Positions 1 through 7,641 of a stretch of DNA of 64,000 nt are shown piece after piece. The position numbers and the translations under genes are program-made. The notes under the pieces are model-generated. The model saw nothing but the letters and a program-made list of their open reading frames with translations, was not told the DNA's origin and searched no databases. The DNA comes from Paenibacillus silvae (GTDB taxonomy: Bacteria > Bacillota > Bacilli > Paenibacillales > Paenibacillaceae), in the NCBI RefSeq assembly GCF_014639235.1, contig NZ_BMFU01000006.1:1-64000 (forward strand), given 5' to 3'. Position 1 is the stretch's first letter. Each line of letters starts with the position of its first letter.

Positions 1-104
1 CAAGCGAATGCACGGGGCGCTAGGTTATCTTTCTCCTGCTCGTTTTGCAATGAAATTTACGGACAAATCCGCAGCGTAGTGTCTACTTTCTTGACATAGG
101 TCCA
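1..104 (+). mobile_element. Right end of an IS3-family insertion sequence
   Basis: Codons 2-79 read KRMHGALGYLSPARFAMKF...SAA-stop, the typical C-terminus of an IS3-family OrfB transposase (RIHGxLGYLSPxxF, the end of the rve integrase domain). Directly behind the TAG stop lies TGTCTACTTTCTTGACATAG followed by GTCCA, which looks like an IS3-type terminal inverted repeat ending in CA near 104. The rest of the element lies outside the window. It borders the AT-rich accessory segment, and a second IS3 orfB remnant sits on the far side at 8756-8940. Seen in the sequence: the peptide and the end sequence. Inferred: the exact terminus. Confidence 0.75.
2..79 (+). CDS. IS3-family transposase OrfB, C-terminal end only (5' end outside window)
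   Basis: Only the last 25 codons are present. They read through RMHGALGYLSPARF to a TAG at 77-79. The family is the DDE integrase-like OrfB that catalyses strand transfer for IS3-group elements; the DDE residues themselves would lie upstream of the window. Whether the full gene is intact cannot be judged here. Confidence 0.7.
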   Translation, partial: KRMHGALGYLSPARFAMKFTDKSAA

Positions 105-146
105 CCGGGACTTCTAGATCAATTCAGGCTATGTAATCGTTGATGG

Positions 147-1010
147 TCACGATTGTTTTTTGGTCTGATAAGCATGCATGGCCGCCTGAAATTGATTCAA
201 TGCTTCCTGATATTCAAGTCGATCCTTGTCATTAGAGGCAAGCTGCTTACGCATCTTCAGGTCATCCTGCAATCGCTGTACCAGATCTTTGATCTGATCA
301 TTCGGATTCGAATGAGCTGGCTTGGGCAAAGCTTCCGTTCCAGTCTGCACGGTCAGTTCTCCTTTACTATCCACTTGACCAATCGCTACCTGATTCAATG
401 TGATGTTAAGCTTGCGAAGTTCTTTTTTTACCCAATCCTCACTTACTCCAGCATCCTGAAGAGATTCTGGCAAAATATTTCCATCCATGATTATCGTTCG
501 CGGCTCCTTTTCCGACGAAAGACGATAACCTAGCAAATCAGCGGTAAGCGGCTGATATTCCTTTTTTAACATGACACTGATATCCCCGCTCTGCTCCATT
601 ATAGCAAATTCCACATCGGCAACCCGGAACACATCTTTTTTGCGAAGCTGCTCCAGAAATTCATCAATGGTCAGCCTTTCCTTCTTTAGATTCTCTTGAA
701 TAACGGCTCCATTTTCAATAAGAATCGTTGATCTTCCGTCCACAATGTCCCTGAATTTTTTACTTTTCATCGTCAGAAACTCCGCGGCTGCGGAGACAGC
801 AACCCACACGAACACCGCAAGAAATCCCAAGTACCAGCTTGTGTCTGTATCCAGTGATATGTATCCAACGAGGTTCCCCAAGGTGATGCCCGTAATATAC
901 TCAAACAAAGATAGTTCTGATATCTGCCGTTTTCCTAAAATCTTGGTGATGAGAAACAACATCGTTACCGCAGAAAGTGTTCGTATCATAACCTCTAACC
1001 ATTCTGGCAT
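147..1010 (-). CDS. YetF/DUF421-family membrane protein
   Basis: A DUF421 protein of the YetF/YrbG type, about 287 residues. The N-terminal 80 residues hold two to three hydrophobic segments with the family signature KILGKRQISELSLFEYITGI. Two soluble YetF repeats follow, one around DGRSTILIENGAVIQENLKKERLTIDEFL and one around DGNILPESLQDAGVSEDWV. The charged C-terminal tail (residues about 230-287) is probably helical or coiled. The start is set at the fourth codon of the open frame, because GGAAAGGG lies about 9 nt upstream of it, whereas the first ATG abuts the Shine-Dalgarno. In Bacillus, relatives are linked to spore-membrane functions; the role here is unknown. It stands alone on the minus strand. 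Confidence 0.85.
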   Translation of the reverse strand: MPEWLEVMIRTLSAVTMLFLITKILGKRQISELSLFEYITGITLGNLVGYISLDTDTSWYLGFLAVFVWVAVSAAAEFLTMKSKKFRDIVDGRSTILIENGAVIQENLKKERLTIDEFLEQLRKKDVFRVADVEFAIMEQSGDISVMLKKEYQPLTADLLGYRLSSEKEPRTIIMDGNILPESLQDAGVSEDWVKKELRKLNITLNQVAIGQVDSKGELTVQTGTEALPKPAHSNPNDQIKDLVQRLQDDLKMRKQLASNDKDRLEYQEALNQFQAAMHAYQTKKQS

Positions 1011-1172
1011 GTCGCACATCCCTTTCCTGTGGAGCCTTATTCAGATAAGGCACATCCAGTAATGAAGGTTATAATTACCACGCAAAGCCGATTGTATGCA
1101 GCAACATTATAAAATTACAAAGGATTTCTTTAAACTGGTGTGTTCTTTCGCTATAAGAAGTATCAGCAACGG

Positions 1173-1380
1173 TTATATAGAATACTTCAAAATCTTCGTA
1201 TTTTTCAAAGCAATGTCACTAGTAACAATTCGTGCAGCATCAAAATAGGCACGTTCAGCTGCAATTGTACTGGCCCAAAAAAAGGATCTAAAAAACCTGT
1301 CAAATTTTTGAGGATAGGAGATCTTAACCAAAGCATGAGCTATAGCAGGTCTTACAGCCCCACTACTAATTTTTTTTCAT
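1173..1380 (-). pseudogene. Possible frameshifted small ORF or gene remnant
   Basis: Reading minus from an ATG at 1380 gives ATG followed by eight A residues, which leads straight to a stop. With one A fewer the frame stays open for about 68 codons (MKKISSGAVRPAIAHAL...SDIALKNTKILKYSI-stop), rich in Phe/Arg/Ala and protein-like (FDRFFRSFFWASTIAAER). No convincing ribosome binding site precedes the ATG and no family is recognised. It could be a decayed gene fragment with a poly-A frameshift or chance. The rest of the gap 1011-1491 shows nothing else supportable. Confidence 0.2.
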
Positions 1381-1491
1381 AAAGTAATTAATAAATTTAT
1401 CTTAACGCCTTTTACCGGAACAAAGGTTAATAAATATCTATAATTTTTTTGAATGAACGATCTACTTTTCTCAATATAGGCATATATCCCT

Positions 1492-1540
1492 AAAAAAAAT
1501 ATAACATAAGCCCTTTTAAAGGGTGATTATGTTATATTTT
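1492..1540 (-). terminator. Rho-independent terminator of the ACP operon
   Basis: A long inverted repeat, ATAACATAA-GCCCTTT / AAAGGG-TTATGTTAT, is followed on the minus strand by a run of eight T. It lies 36 nt downstream of the ACP stop codon and closes the minus-strand operon that starts near 5923. Confidence 0.8.
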
Positions 1541-1575
1541 AGGTATTTTTATATATTTAAAATGAATAATACTAC

Positions 1576-1845
1576 TTATTCTATTTTTTTAGAAATATAT
1601 CTTATAATATCTTCAATTTTAGAGAATTTGAAATTATCCAAATATTCATCGTCAAATTCAAAATCAAACTCATATTCAAGCTCTACTACAATGTTAATAA
1701 ATTTCAATGAATTGAGACCCAGATACTCTAATGTATCTTGAGCAGCTCCAATTCCCCCTGCACCTGCCACACAAACATACCTGCTCATTATCTCTAAAAC
1801 TTTACTTTTTAAATCAGCATTTATTAAGATCGTCGAATGAATCAC
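1576..1845 (-). CDS. Acyl carrier protein (phosphopantetheine-binding)
   Basis: A free-standing carrier protein of 89 residues with the carrier signature LEYLGLNSLKFINIVVELE; Ser46 is the expected 4'-phosphopantetheine attachment site. The usual Asp before that Ser is Asn (NSL instead of DSL), seen in some secondary-metabolism carriers. The acidic helix II/III region (YEFDFEFDDEYLDNF) fits an ACP fold. A Gly/Ala-rich stretch (VCVAGAGGIGAAQ) in the first loop is unusual. The start is GTG at 1845, overlapping the upstream AraC gene by 4 nt (GTGA), with a perfect AAGGAGG 8 nt upstream. It is the last gene of the operon and presumably tethers the substrate for the neighbouring enzymes. No ketosynthase or adenylation gene is present, so its loading partner is unknown. 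Confidence 0.85.
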   Translation of the reverse strand: MIHSTILINADLKSKVLEIMSRYVCVAGAGGIGAAQDTLEYLGLNSLKFINIVVELEYEFDFEFDDEYLDNFKFSKIEDIIRYISKKIE

Positions 1846-2636
1846 TGAAGCATCCTCCTTGACTCTCTCTCGGCTGTTTGTGACTCGTATAACTCTTTTC
1901 GATATATACTTGGTGATTTTGAAAAAGATCGTTTAAAAATGGAACTAAACTGAGATAAACTTCTGTAGCCTACAGTAGTTGCTATATCTTTAATTGTTCG
2001 ATCTGTATGCTCCAATAAATCTTTTGCTTTTTTTATTCGCAATTGATTCATAAAGTATATTGGTGAAATGCTAAACACCTTAGAATACATATTACTCAGA
2101 TATGTCGGATGTACACCTGCCAAATCAGCCAGATCTTGTAGAGTGATTTCACGATAATAATTTTTTCTTATGTATCTATTGACCATAATGAGTCTTAGAT
2201 CCATTTTCTTATCCTTGAAGTCCGTAAATTTATTATCATTGAAATCTAAACTATCATCTTGGAATTTTTTTAGCGTTTCGATAATTCTTTTTGACAGCAA
2301 TTCATTTGATTTACCCAATTTTATAACCGTTCGAAAAGGATTAGGGTTAAAATTTACTCTCAAAGATTTAAAATTGGCTGTTTGAATAACTCCTACAAAT
2401 TGAAAACTGGATAACTCAATCGGTTGTAAATCAATATTATTAATATAAAACGAACCATGAGAGTATTGAATAACTACGTGTGTATTCCCAGAATACACAG
2501 TTTTAGTCCGATTAAAGCAAATTTCTACTTTTCCTTTGGTGAAGAAATACAGGTAATCTCCCTTGGTCAAGGCCCATTTTTCAATTTCTCCAGGAAATAT
2601 AATAATTCTCTCCTTAATCGATTTGATTCGAATCAT
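1842..2636 (-). CDS. AraC-family transcriptional regulator
   Basis: A regulator of about 264 residues with a C-terminal double helix-turn-helix of the AraC/XylS type. The first HTH lies around ITLQDLADLAGVHPTYLSNMY and the second around RTIKDIATTVGYRSLSQFSSIF, ending with the family-typical FKRSFSKSPSIYRKE. The N-terminal half (about 150 residues, beta-rich, e.g. KGDYLYFFTKGKVEICF) is probably a sensing domain. It sits inside the operon between the dioxygenase and ACP genes, so it probably autoregulates the pathway. The start at 2636 follows the dioxygenase stop by one nucleotide (TAG-T-ATG) with GGGA upstream; an in-frame ATG at 2648 inside the dioxygenase is the alternative. Confidence 0.88.
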   Translation of the reverse strand: MIRIKSIKERIIIFPGEIEKWALTKGDYLYFFTKGKVEICFNRTKTVYSGNTHVVIQYSHGSFYINNIDLQPIELSSFQFVGVIQTANFKSLRVNFNPNPFRTVIKLGKSNELLSKRIIETLKKFQDDSLDFNDNKFTDFKDKKMDLRLIMVNRYIRKNYYREITLQDLADLAGVHPTYLSNMYSKVFSISPIYFMNQLRIKKAKDLLEHTDRTIKDIATTVGYRSLSQFSSIFKRSFSKSPSIYRKELYESQTAERESRRMLQ

Positions 2637-2637
2637 A

Positions 2638-3402
2638 CTATTTCCCATCCAGTATATCTTGCATTCCTGGTAAATACATCCATAAATTTGTAAGAGCCGA
2701 TCTCCAATTATCTTCTGTAAAATCTTTATGATAGACCCTGTAATAGGTCGCATATCTTATTTGATCTGATATATTAGGTCCCCCTTCATGTATCAGCTGA
2801 TAATGTGAAATAATTAAGTCACCTGCATTTCCAGTAATTTGTACAGGATCTGGAAGACTTACATGATCAGAGTAATGCTGTCTAGAAAACGATTCATCAG
2901 TGAACAAAATATCTGGTCCCTTTTCTTTGAAATACTTCTCATATAGTTGATGAGAGCCTGGATATACTGTGAAATTACCCATATTTTCTTCCGGTACATC
3001 TCTTAATAATACACCTGCTAGTAAAGTGAAGTTTTCCACCAAACCCTCATTCACTTTTAATATTCCATCCATATGTGGAGTGTACTTTACTGGAAGTTCC
3101 TCATAAGTTGGAAAGCGTAAGGCAATTTGAGATCCATAATAATCAGCTAAATTACCTTCACCAATTAAAGACTCTATTAATGACCAAGCTGGCGATTTTC
3201 TTAGTAGATCAGTTATTACTGGTGAGTTAGCAAGTTGATCGAAATAATTAGAACCTGTATAATCCGGTGACACATTGCCTTTTCCCATAGTGTGGTTGAT
3301 CGCCTTCAGTGCTTCTTCAATCATTATTTTTGGCACTACTCCGGGAATACGAACATATCCCCTCTCAAAAATATCCATTTTTTGATAATAATTCAATTTC
3401 AT
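2638..3402 (-). CDS. Phytanoyl-CoA dioxygenase (PhyH)-like Fe(II)/2-oxoglutarate oxygenase
   Basis: A 254-residue protein of the PhyH fold. The iron-binding HxD motif is in TPHMDGILKVNEG. The distal His and the 2-oxoglutarate-binding Arg are in LIHEGGPNISDQIRYATYYR, and the conserved LLRDVPEENMGNFTVYPGSH strand links them. The full facial triad is present, so it should be an active hydroxylase or a related oxidative tailoring enzyme. Members modify fatty acyl thioesters, amino acids or carrier-bound intermediates. The start is ATG 3402 (9 nt after AAAGGAG) rather than TTG 3408. The gene lies between the radical SAM and AraC genes of the same operon; the substrate is unknown, and an ACP-bound acyl or aminoacyl group is an inference. 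Confidence 0.87.
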   Translation of the reverse strand: MKLNYYQKMDIFERGYVRIPGVVPKIMIEEALKAINHTMGKGNVSPDYTGSNYFDQLANSPVITDLLRKSPAWSLIESLIGEGNLADYYGSQIALRFPTYEELPVKYTPHMDGILKVNEGLVENFTLLAGVLLRDVPEENMGNFTVYPGSHQLYEKYFKEKGPDILFTDESFSRQHYSDHVSLPDPVQITGNAGDLIISHYQLIHEGGPNISDQIRYATYYRVYHKDFTEDNWRSALTNLWMYLPGMQDILDGK

Positions 3403-3447
3403 AATCAAAACTCCTTTATAATTAGATAATAAAAAGCCAAAAATGGA

Positions 3448-4314
3448 CTAAGGTAGCTGAATAAATCGTTCCGCTATTCCTCTACCATCATTGGTGCAAT
3501 GCATACATACTTTCTCTCTGATACCTTCTAACAATCTTCCCCTTAAAGAAACCGCCCTATCTGAATTATAAATATCAAATATAGTTTGCTCTTTACAATT
3601 GCCTAGTACATATTGGCTATGCTGGTTGTAGTATGAGACAGTGTTACAACACATTGTTACACAACCGTTATAGTCTATTGTAAAAGAAGTTAACGGTTGA
3701 AAGCATGGGCCAGAGCCAACTTCTTTCTTGACATTTTCAACTATCTCTCCTCTCGGATATCCTATATCCGCAAAGTTTTTAGCCTGTATGGTGAGAACGT
3801 CAAATTTCGAATCCACTGTGACATATACGCAAGATGACTCTGTCGTAACAAACTTACCTTTGAACCCTCCGATTCTCTGATTTATTAATAATATTTTATT
3901 TTTTATATCGTCAATTGTATAGCTTGAATAATTTTCCAAATGGCATTGTAAATACAATTCATTAAGACCCGATTGTTGTATTCTACTTAAGTACTGTGGA
4001 TCAAGATAGTCACCGTTTGAACTTGTGGCCAAAACTGCATCTGGAAGCATTCTTCGTGCATAAGAAATTCTCTCCAGAATCATATCATTCTTAAATGCGA
4101 AGGGTTCGTTGTACCTGTGAAAAGTCATCAATCGATCATAGTTTATAGAATTCAACTCATCTACTATCTTCTTAAATATTTCGTAAGGCATCATATTTTT
4201 TTCTGTAATTCTGTCTACGTGATAGTTAATACAATAACTACATCTCCGGTTACAGAAGGATGAATTTTCTATCTCAACAATACAAATATTATCTTTAAAA
4301 TTTTCACTCAACAT
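3448..4314 (-). CDS. Radical SAM protein with SPASM-like C-terminus
   Basis: A 288-residue protein. The 4Fe-4S radical SAM motif CNRRCSYC (Cys21, 25, 28; CxxxCxxC) is followed by a TIM-barrel-sized middle. The Cys-rich C-terminus (GPCFQP..DYNGCVTMCC...LGNC...VCMHC) matches the SPASM/twitch auxiliary-cluster pattern. SPASM proteins mature peptides (sactipeptides, PQQ, mycofactocin) or act as dehydrogenases and epimerases. No precursor peptide gene was found, but an ACP is present, so the substrate may be carrier-linked. The start is ATG 4314 (AGGGAG 7 nt upstream), not the adjacent TTG. Four nucleotides separate it from the upstream hydrolase stop, so it is translationally clustered. Confidence 0.87.
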   Translation of the reverse strand: MLSENFKDNICIVEIENSSFCNRRCSYCINYHVDRITEKNMMPYEIFKKIVDELNSINYDRLMTFHRYNEPFAFKNDMILERISYARRMLPDAVLATSSNGDYLDPQYLSRIQQSGLNELYLQCHLENYSSYTIDDIKNKILLINQRIGGFKGKFVTTESSCVYVTVDSKFDVLTIQAKNFADIGYPRGEIVENVKKEVGSGPCFQPLTSFTIDYNGCVTMCCNTVSYYNQHSQYVLGNCKEQTIFDIYNSDRAVSLRGRLLEGIREKVCMHCTNDGRGIAERFIQLP

Positions 4315-4318
4315 CAAA

Positions 4319-5143
4319 CTACTCCCTTATATTGTTATCTAAATTATTCATTGAAAATTCAACTATCCAATTGAGCGTTACATCAATTACTTCCTTAGCC
4401 CATTTTTTTTTCGAGAATACATGATTAGCTCCTTTAACATGAAAAACTTCTGAGCCACTATTCTTAGTTATAAGTCGCTCAATTTCTTGAATCATGAAAT
4501 TATTCAGAAATTCATCATCACTGCCTAACACACAAATTTTTGGAATAGTAGAATTATGTAAAATATCTAGAGTCTCTTCTTCCTTTAATTCCTTCAAATA
4601 TTGCGAATTCATCCACAGCCCTTGGAATGGATATACTAATTTTTGTGATTTAGGATGGCGGACTATTCTCGTCTTGCTTATATTGATCGTATCATTCTCT
4701 GAATTTGCTTCTTGAAACAAGTTAAAAAACACTGGGCTCCAAAGAATTAAGGCATTCACGTCTTCTGTAGACTCCGATGCCCTAATTACAACTTTTGCGC
4801 CATCACTGAATCCTAATAAAATGATTTTGTGTTCTTCCGTATTAAAACACCCTTTAAAGAAATGAATTATTTCTAATACATCCCCAACTCTTCCATCAAT
4901 AGTAACATCCCAAAAATCACCCCCACTTTGACCTTGACCTGTGTAATCAAATCTAAATACCATTACCCCACACTGCTCTGCTATACGACCTGCTTCAATT
5001 CCTATTCGATTGACATCGGCCCTAGTCCCACCTAGACCGTTGCAGATTATCACTATAGGAGACCCTTTCGATCGGATCATTGGCATGTGGAGCATACCCA
5101 TAATAAATTTATTATTGGAGTTGATTTGAATCGGAATAATCAT
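4319..5143 (-). CDS. Alpha/beta hydrolase (intact catalytic triad)
   Basis: A 274-residue serine hydrolase of the DUF/YqkD-like esterase type. The nucleophile elbow is GFSDGA (around residue 112), the acid is probably Asp in LGSDDEF, and the general base is His in KGANHVF near the C-terminus. The oxyanion-hole region is ICNGLGGTR, followed by FRFDYTGQGQSGG. It starts directly after the TAA of the preceding gene (TAAATG), so it is coupled to the pseudo-hydrolase. In this operon it could act as a thioesterase or acyltransferase releasing the ACP-bound product; that is inference. Confidence 0.85.
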   Translation of the reverse strand: MIIPIQINSNNKFIMGMLHMPMIRSKGSPIVIICNGLGGTRADVNRIGIEAGRIAEQCGVMVFRFDYTGQGQSGGDFWDVTIDGRVGDVLEIIHFFKGCFNTEEHKIILLGFSDGAKVVIRASESTEDVNALILWSPVFFNLFQEANSENDTINISKTRIVRHPKSQKLVYPFQGLWMNSQYLKELKEEETLDILHNSTIPKICVLGSDDEFLNNFMIQEIERLITKNSGSEVFHVKGANHVFSKKKWAKEVIDVTLNWIVEFSMNNLDNNIRE

Positions 5144-5923
5144 TTATTTCACCCACTTATTAATCTTATCAACAACAAGTCTCATTATCTTTTCTTGCGC
5201 GTAAGGACTACGTGGAAGATATCTGACCCTGCCCTTCCAAAAGCGCACCTCACGCACGAAATCTTTTTCGTTGTTTATTATCAGAATGTTTTCTTTAAAA
5301 TTCTCTAAAGATTCAAACGGGTTATATGTCGTAAGCTGCTCGATAAGTTTGATGCTTAGCTCCCTCCCAAGCATATTACCTCTATCAGCCCCCATGGCCC
5401 CCATCAAAGATAAGTCTTCTACTTCATCATCTAATAAATTAGCCTTAAAATTACTCTCAAGTCGGCTTGCATCAATTTTCCCTTCATCACAAAAGAGATC
5501 TATTTTAAATTGAGAAGGATGAATAAGATATGGGTATATGCAAATAAAACCTAAATTAGATCTTCCCCCTAAAACATCAGCTGCCAAGACACCAGCTAAT
5601 CCATGTCCTATACAAAATACATATCCATTGTTTCTTTTTGTAACATACTGAAACGAATTATAAATATCTTCCCGAATCGATTCTAATGTAACGTCGTCTA
5701 TGTTGCCTGAGCTATCGCCATGCCCTCTAGGATCAATTAGATATACAGTAAGTCCACTCCTACCTAATAAACGAGCAAGTCGGCTCATAAAGTAATCTAT
5801 ATCACTTGAGGAATTAGTAAAACCAGCAAACAAGATAGCACAATCATTATTTAAATCAGAGCCTTGATGTATCGAAACCGATAAAGCATCATATCTATTA
5901 ACAATCCAACTTTGGGCTAGCAT
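5144..5923 (-). CDS. Alpha/beta hydrolase-fold protein lacking the catalytic Ser and His
   Basis: This is the first gene of the operon and has a clear alpha/beta hydrolase fold: LFAGFTNSSSDIDYFMSRLA, then YLIDPRGHGDSSGN. At the nucleophile elbow it reads GHGLAG where family members have GHSxGG, so the Ser is Gly. Near the C-terminus there is no His where the general base should be (VRYLPRSPYAQEK). It is therefore probably catalytically dead as a serine hydrolase and may be a scaffold or partner for the intact hydrolase downstream. The start is placed at ATG 5923 because a perfect GGAAGGAGG lies 7 nt upstream; the longer frame from 5989 has no Shine-Dalgarno. About 259 residues. Confidence 0.8.
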   Translation of the reverse strand: MLAQSWIVNRYDALSVSIHQGSDLNNDCAILFAGFTNSSSDIDYFMSRLARLLGRSGLTVYLIDPRGHGDSSGNIDDVTLESIREDIYNSFQYVTKRNNGYVFCIGHGLAGVLAADVLGGRSNLGFICIYPYLIHPSQFKIDLFCDEGKIDASRLESNFKANLLDDEVEDLSLMGAMGADRGNMLGRELSIKLIEQLTTYNPFESLENFKENILIINNEKDFVREVRFWKGRVRYLPRSPYAQEKIMRLVVDKINKWVK

Positions 5924-6049
5924 TAAGAGCCTCCTTCCCAACCAAATATAATAATTATGCAATTCGTTTTCAGATGTTAACGTTTCCATTTAACAAGAAT
6001 GAGAACACAAATAGAGAACACAGAAGCAGTAAGCACCTGTAATATCCTC

Positions 6050-6079
6050 ATTACTTATAAGTAATAAATTGTTATTATA
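6050..6079 (-). promoter_or_regulatory. Candidate promoter and palindromic operator of the ACP operon
   Basis: A perfect 16-nt palindrome ATTACTTATAAGTAAT (6050-6065) lies about 130 nt upstream of the first gene. A minus-strand TATAAT (6074-6079) sits just upstream of it, so a transcript would start near the palindrome. No good -35 box is visible, which would fit an activator-dependent (AraC) promoter. The remainder of 5924-6336 holds only AT-rich sequence with no supported gene. Confidence 0.35.
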
Positions 6080-6336
6080 GCTATAGATTATCAGGCATAT
6101 GGTTTTCAAATTCAATAGTATCTGTAATATATCAACACCTAAAAATAATTAACTTTACAACAGAATTCATTTAAATGGTGGATTGTTGTAGAAACACAGG
6201 TGAGAATTTTAACATTCATATCAGAAGAATTGAACATAACCACACGTATCTTAGTACATAAGAATAAATCATGTAATTGGATTCCCTCAACAGAGAAAGA
6301 GTTCAGGCAATCCAAGCCTAAATTCCAATTCTCTAC

Positions 6337-6743
6337 CGATACCTATCCAGAAAACCCGGATCACTCAGTAGCATCCAACAATTTTTGGTTCGACATTTAT
6401 GTGAGCCTCCGCATTAATGCGGGTGGCGGTACCGGCATCGAAACTTGGATCCATGACAATACAAGCAGCTATACCACTTCATTAGCCAACGCTGCTACCA
6501 ATGCACTGGTTGCTGCACTGGGCAAGACCATTCGTGGGGTGAAGAAAGCGCCAAGCCAACGTGGCGGGACGAATATCCACGTCATTGATCCTAAAAATAC
6601 TAAAGCATGGGCCATTCTCCTCTGAAATGCTGTTTATCGATACCGCATCGGATCGCAATACGTTGGTTGCTAATAAACAAACGTGTGCCCGCGCAATTGC
6701 TAACGGGATCAACAGCTTTGCCATGACTCTACCTCCGATTTAA
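6337..6743 (+). pseudogene. Decayed copy 1 of N-acetylmuramoyl-L-alanine amidase
   Basis: Nearly identical to the intact amidase at 6914 from DTYPENPD onward, but broken. The N-terminal third, including the DPGHGG zinc site, is replaced by unrelated sequence before 6337. The zinc-binding His of SLHINA is Arg here (SLRINA). One extra base after AWAIL shifts the frame (bases CTCCTCTG versus CTCCCTG). The rest continues as EMLFIDTASDRNTL...LPPI to the TAA at 6741-6743. The 3' flank with its terminator is also shared with copy 2, so the duplication unit included the intergenic region. Confidence 0.85.
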
Positions 6744-6753
6744 TTCGTAATTC

Positions 6754-6792
6754 AAAAAAAGATTAAGAACTTAACCATTCTTGATCTTTTTT
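6754..6792 (+). terminator. Terminator after amidase copy 1
   Basis: AAGATTAAGAA / TTCTTGATCTT stem with seven T behind it. The same hairpin recurs after copy 2, part of the duplicated unit. Confidence 0.75.
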
Positions 6793-6913
6793 TGGTTTTT
6801 TGTCTAAGTAATTTTTTGACTCAAGGTTGTATAAAGGTCCTTTACTTTTCCTACATAGTGAAGAGGAAATAATCCACTTCAAATAAAAGTTAAACAGAGA
6901 GGATGTATTATTT

Positions 6914-7486
6914 ATGGCACTTAATGGTTACAAGGTTTTCGTTGATCCCGGGCATGGCGGTAAAGACCCGGGGGCTGTAGGCGGCGGGTATACGGAGGCA
7001 GCAATCGTACTGGATATCGGTAAGTTTCTGAAGACCGAATTGGAGAAACTGGGTGCTACGGTCCAGATGAGTCGCTCCACTGATACCTATCCAGAAAACC
7101 CGGATCGCGCTAAAGCATCCAATAACTTTGGGGCCGATATTTATGTGAGTCTCCACATTAATGCGGGTGGCGGTACAGGTATTGAAACATGGATTCACGA
7201 CAATGCTAGCAGCTACACCACTTCATTGGCTAATGCCGTCAACAATGCACTGGTTGCTGCACTGGGCAAGACCAATCGCGGGGTGAAGAAAGCGCCAAGC
7301 CAACGTGGCGGGACAAATATCCACGTCATTGATCCTAAAAATACTAAAGCATGGGCCATTCTCCCTGAAATGCTGTTTATCGATACCGCATCGGATCGCA
7401 ATACGTTGGTTGCTAATAAACAAACGTGTGCCCGCGCAATTGCTAACGGGATCAACAGCTTTGCCATGACTCTACCTCCGATTTAA
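6914..7486 (+). CDS. N-acetylmuramoyl-L-alanine amidase (Amidase_3), intact copy
   Basis: A 190-residue zinc amidase that cleaves the bond between MurNAc and the stem peptide. Zinc ligands are visible: His in FVDPGHGGKDPGA, Glu in GGGYTEAAIVLD and His in YVSLHINAGGG. The catalytic Glu is in WAILPEMLFIDTASDRNTL. There is no signal peptide and no SPOR, SH3 or LysM binding domain, so it is a bare catalytic domain, as in sporulation-lysis or phage-type enzymes that act after export by other means. A GAGAGG lies 11 nt before the ATG. It is the only intact member of a three-copy tandem array. Confidence 0.9.
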   Translation: MALNGYKVFVDPGHGGKDPGAVGGGYTEAAIVLDIGKFLKTELEKLGATVQMSRSTDTYPENPDRAKASNNFGADIYVSLHINAGGGTGIETWIHDNASSYTTSLANAVNNALVAALGKTNRGVKKAPSQRGGTNIHVIDPKNTKAWAILPEMLFIDTASDRNTLVANKQTCARAIANGINSFAMTLPPI

Positions 7487-7495
7487 TTCGTAATC

Positions 7496-7537
7496 CAAAA
7501 AAAAGATTAAGAACTTAACCGTTCTTAATCTTTTTTT
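7496..7537 (+). terminator. Terminator after amidase copy 2
   Basis: AAAGATTAAGAAC / GTTCTTAATCTTT stem with a trailing T run, immediately after the intact amidase. Homologous to the terminator after copy 1. Confidence 0.8.
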
Positions 7538-7641
7538 GGTTTTTTGTCTAAGTAATTTTTGACTTCAGGTTGAATAAAGGCCCTCTACTTTTCCTACATA
7601 GTGAAGAGGAAATAATTCACTTCAAATAAAAGTTAAACAGA

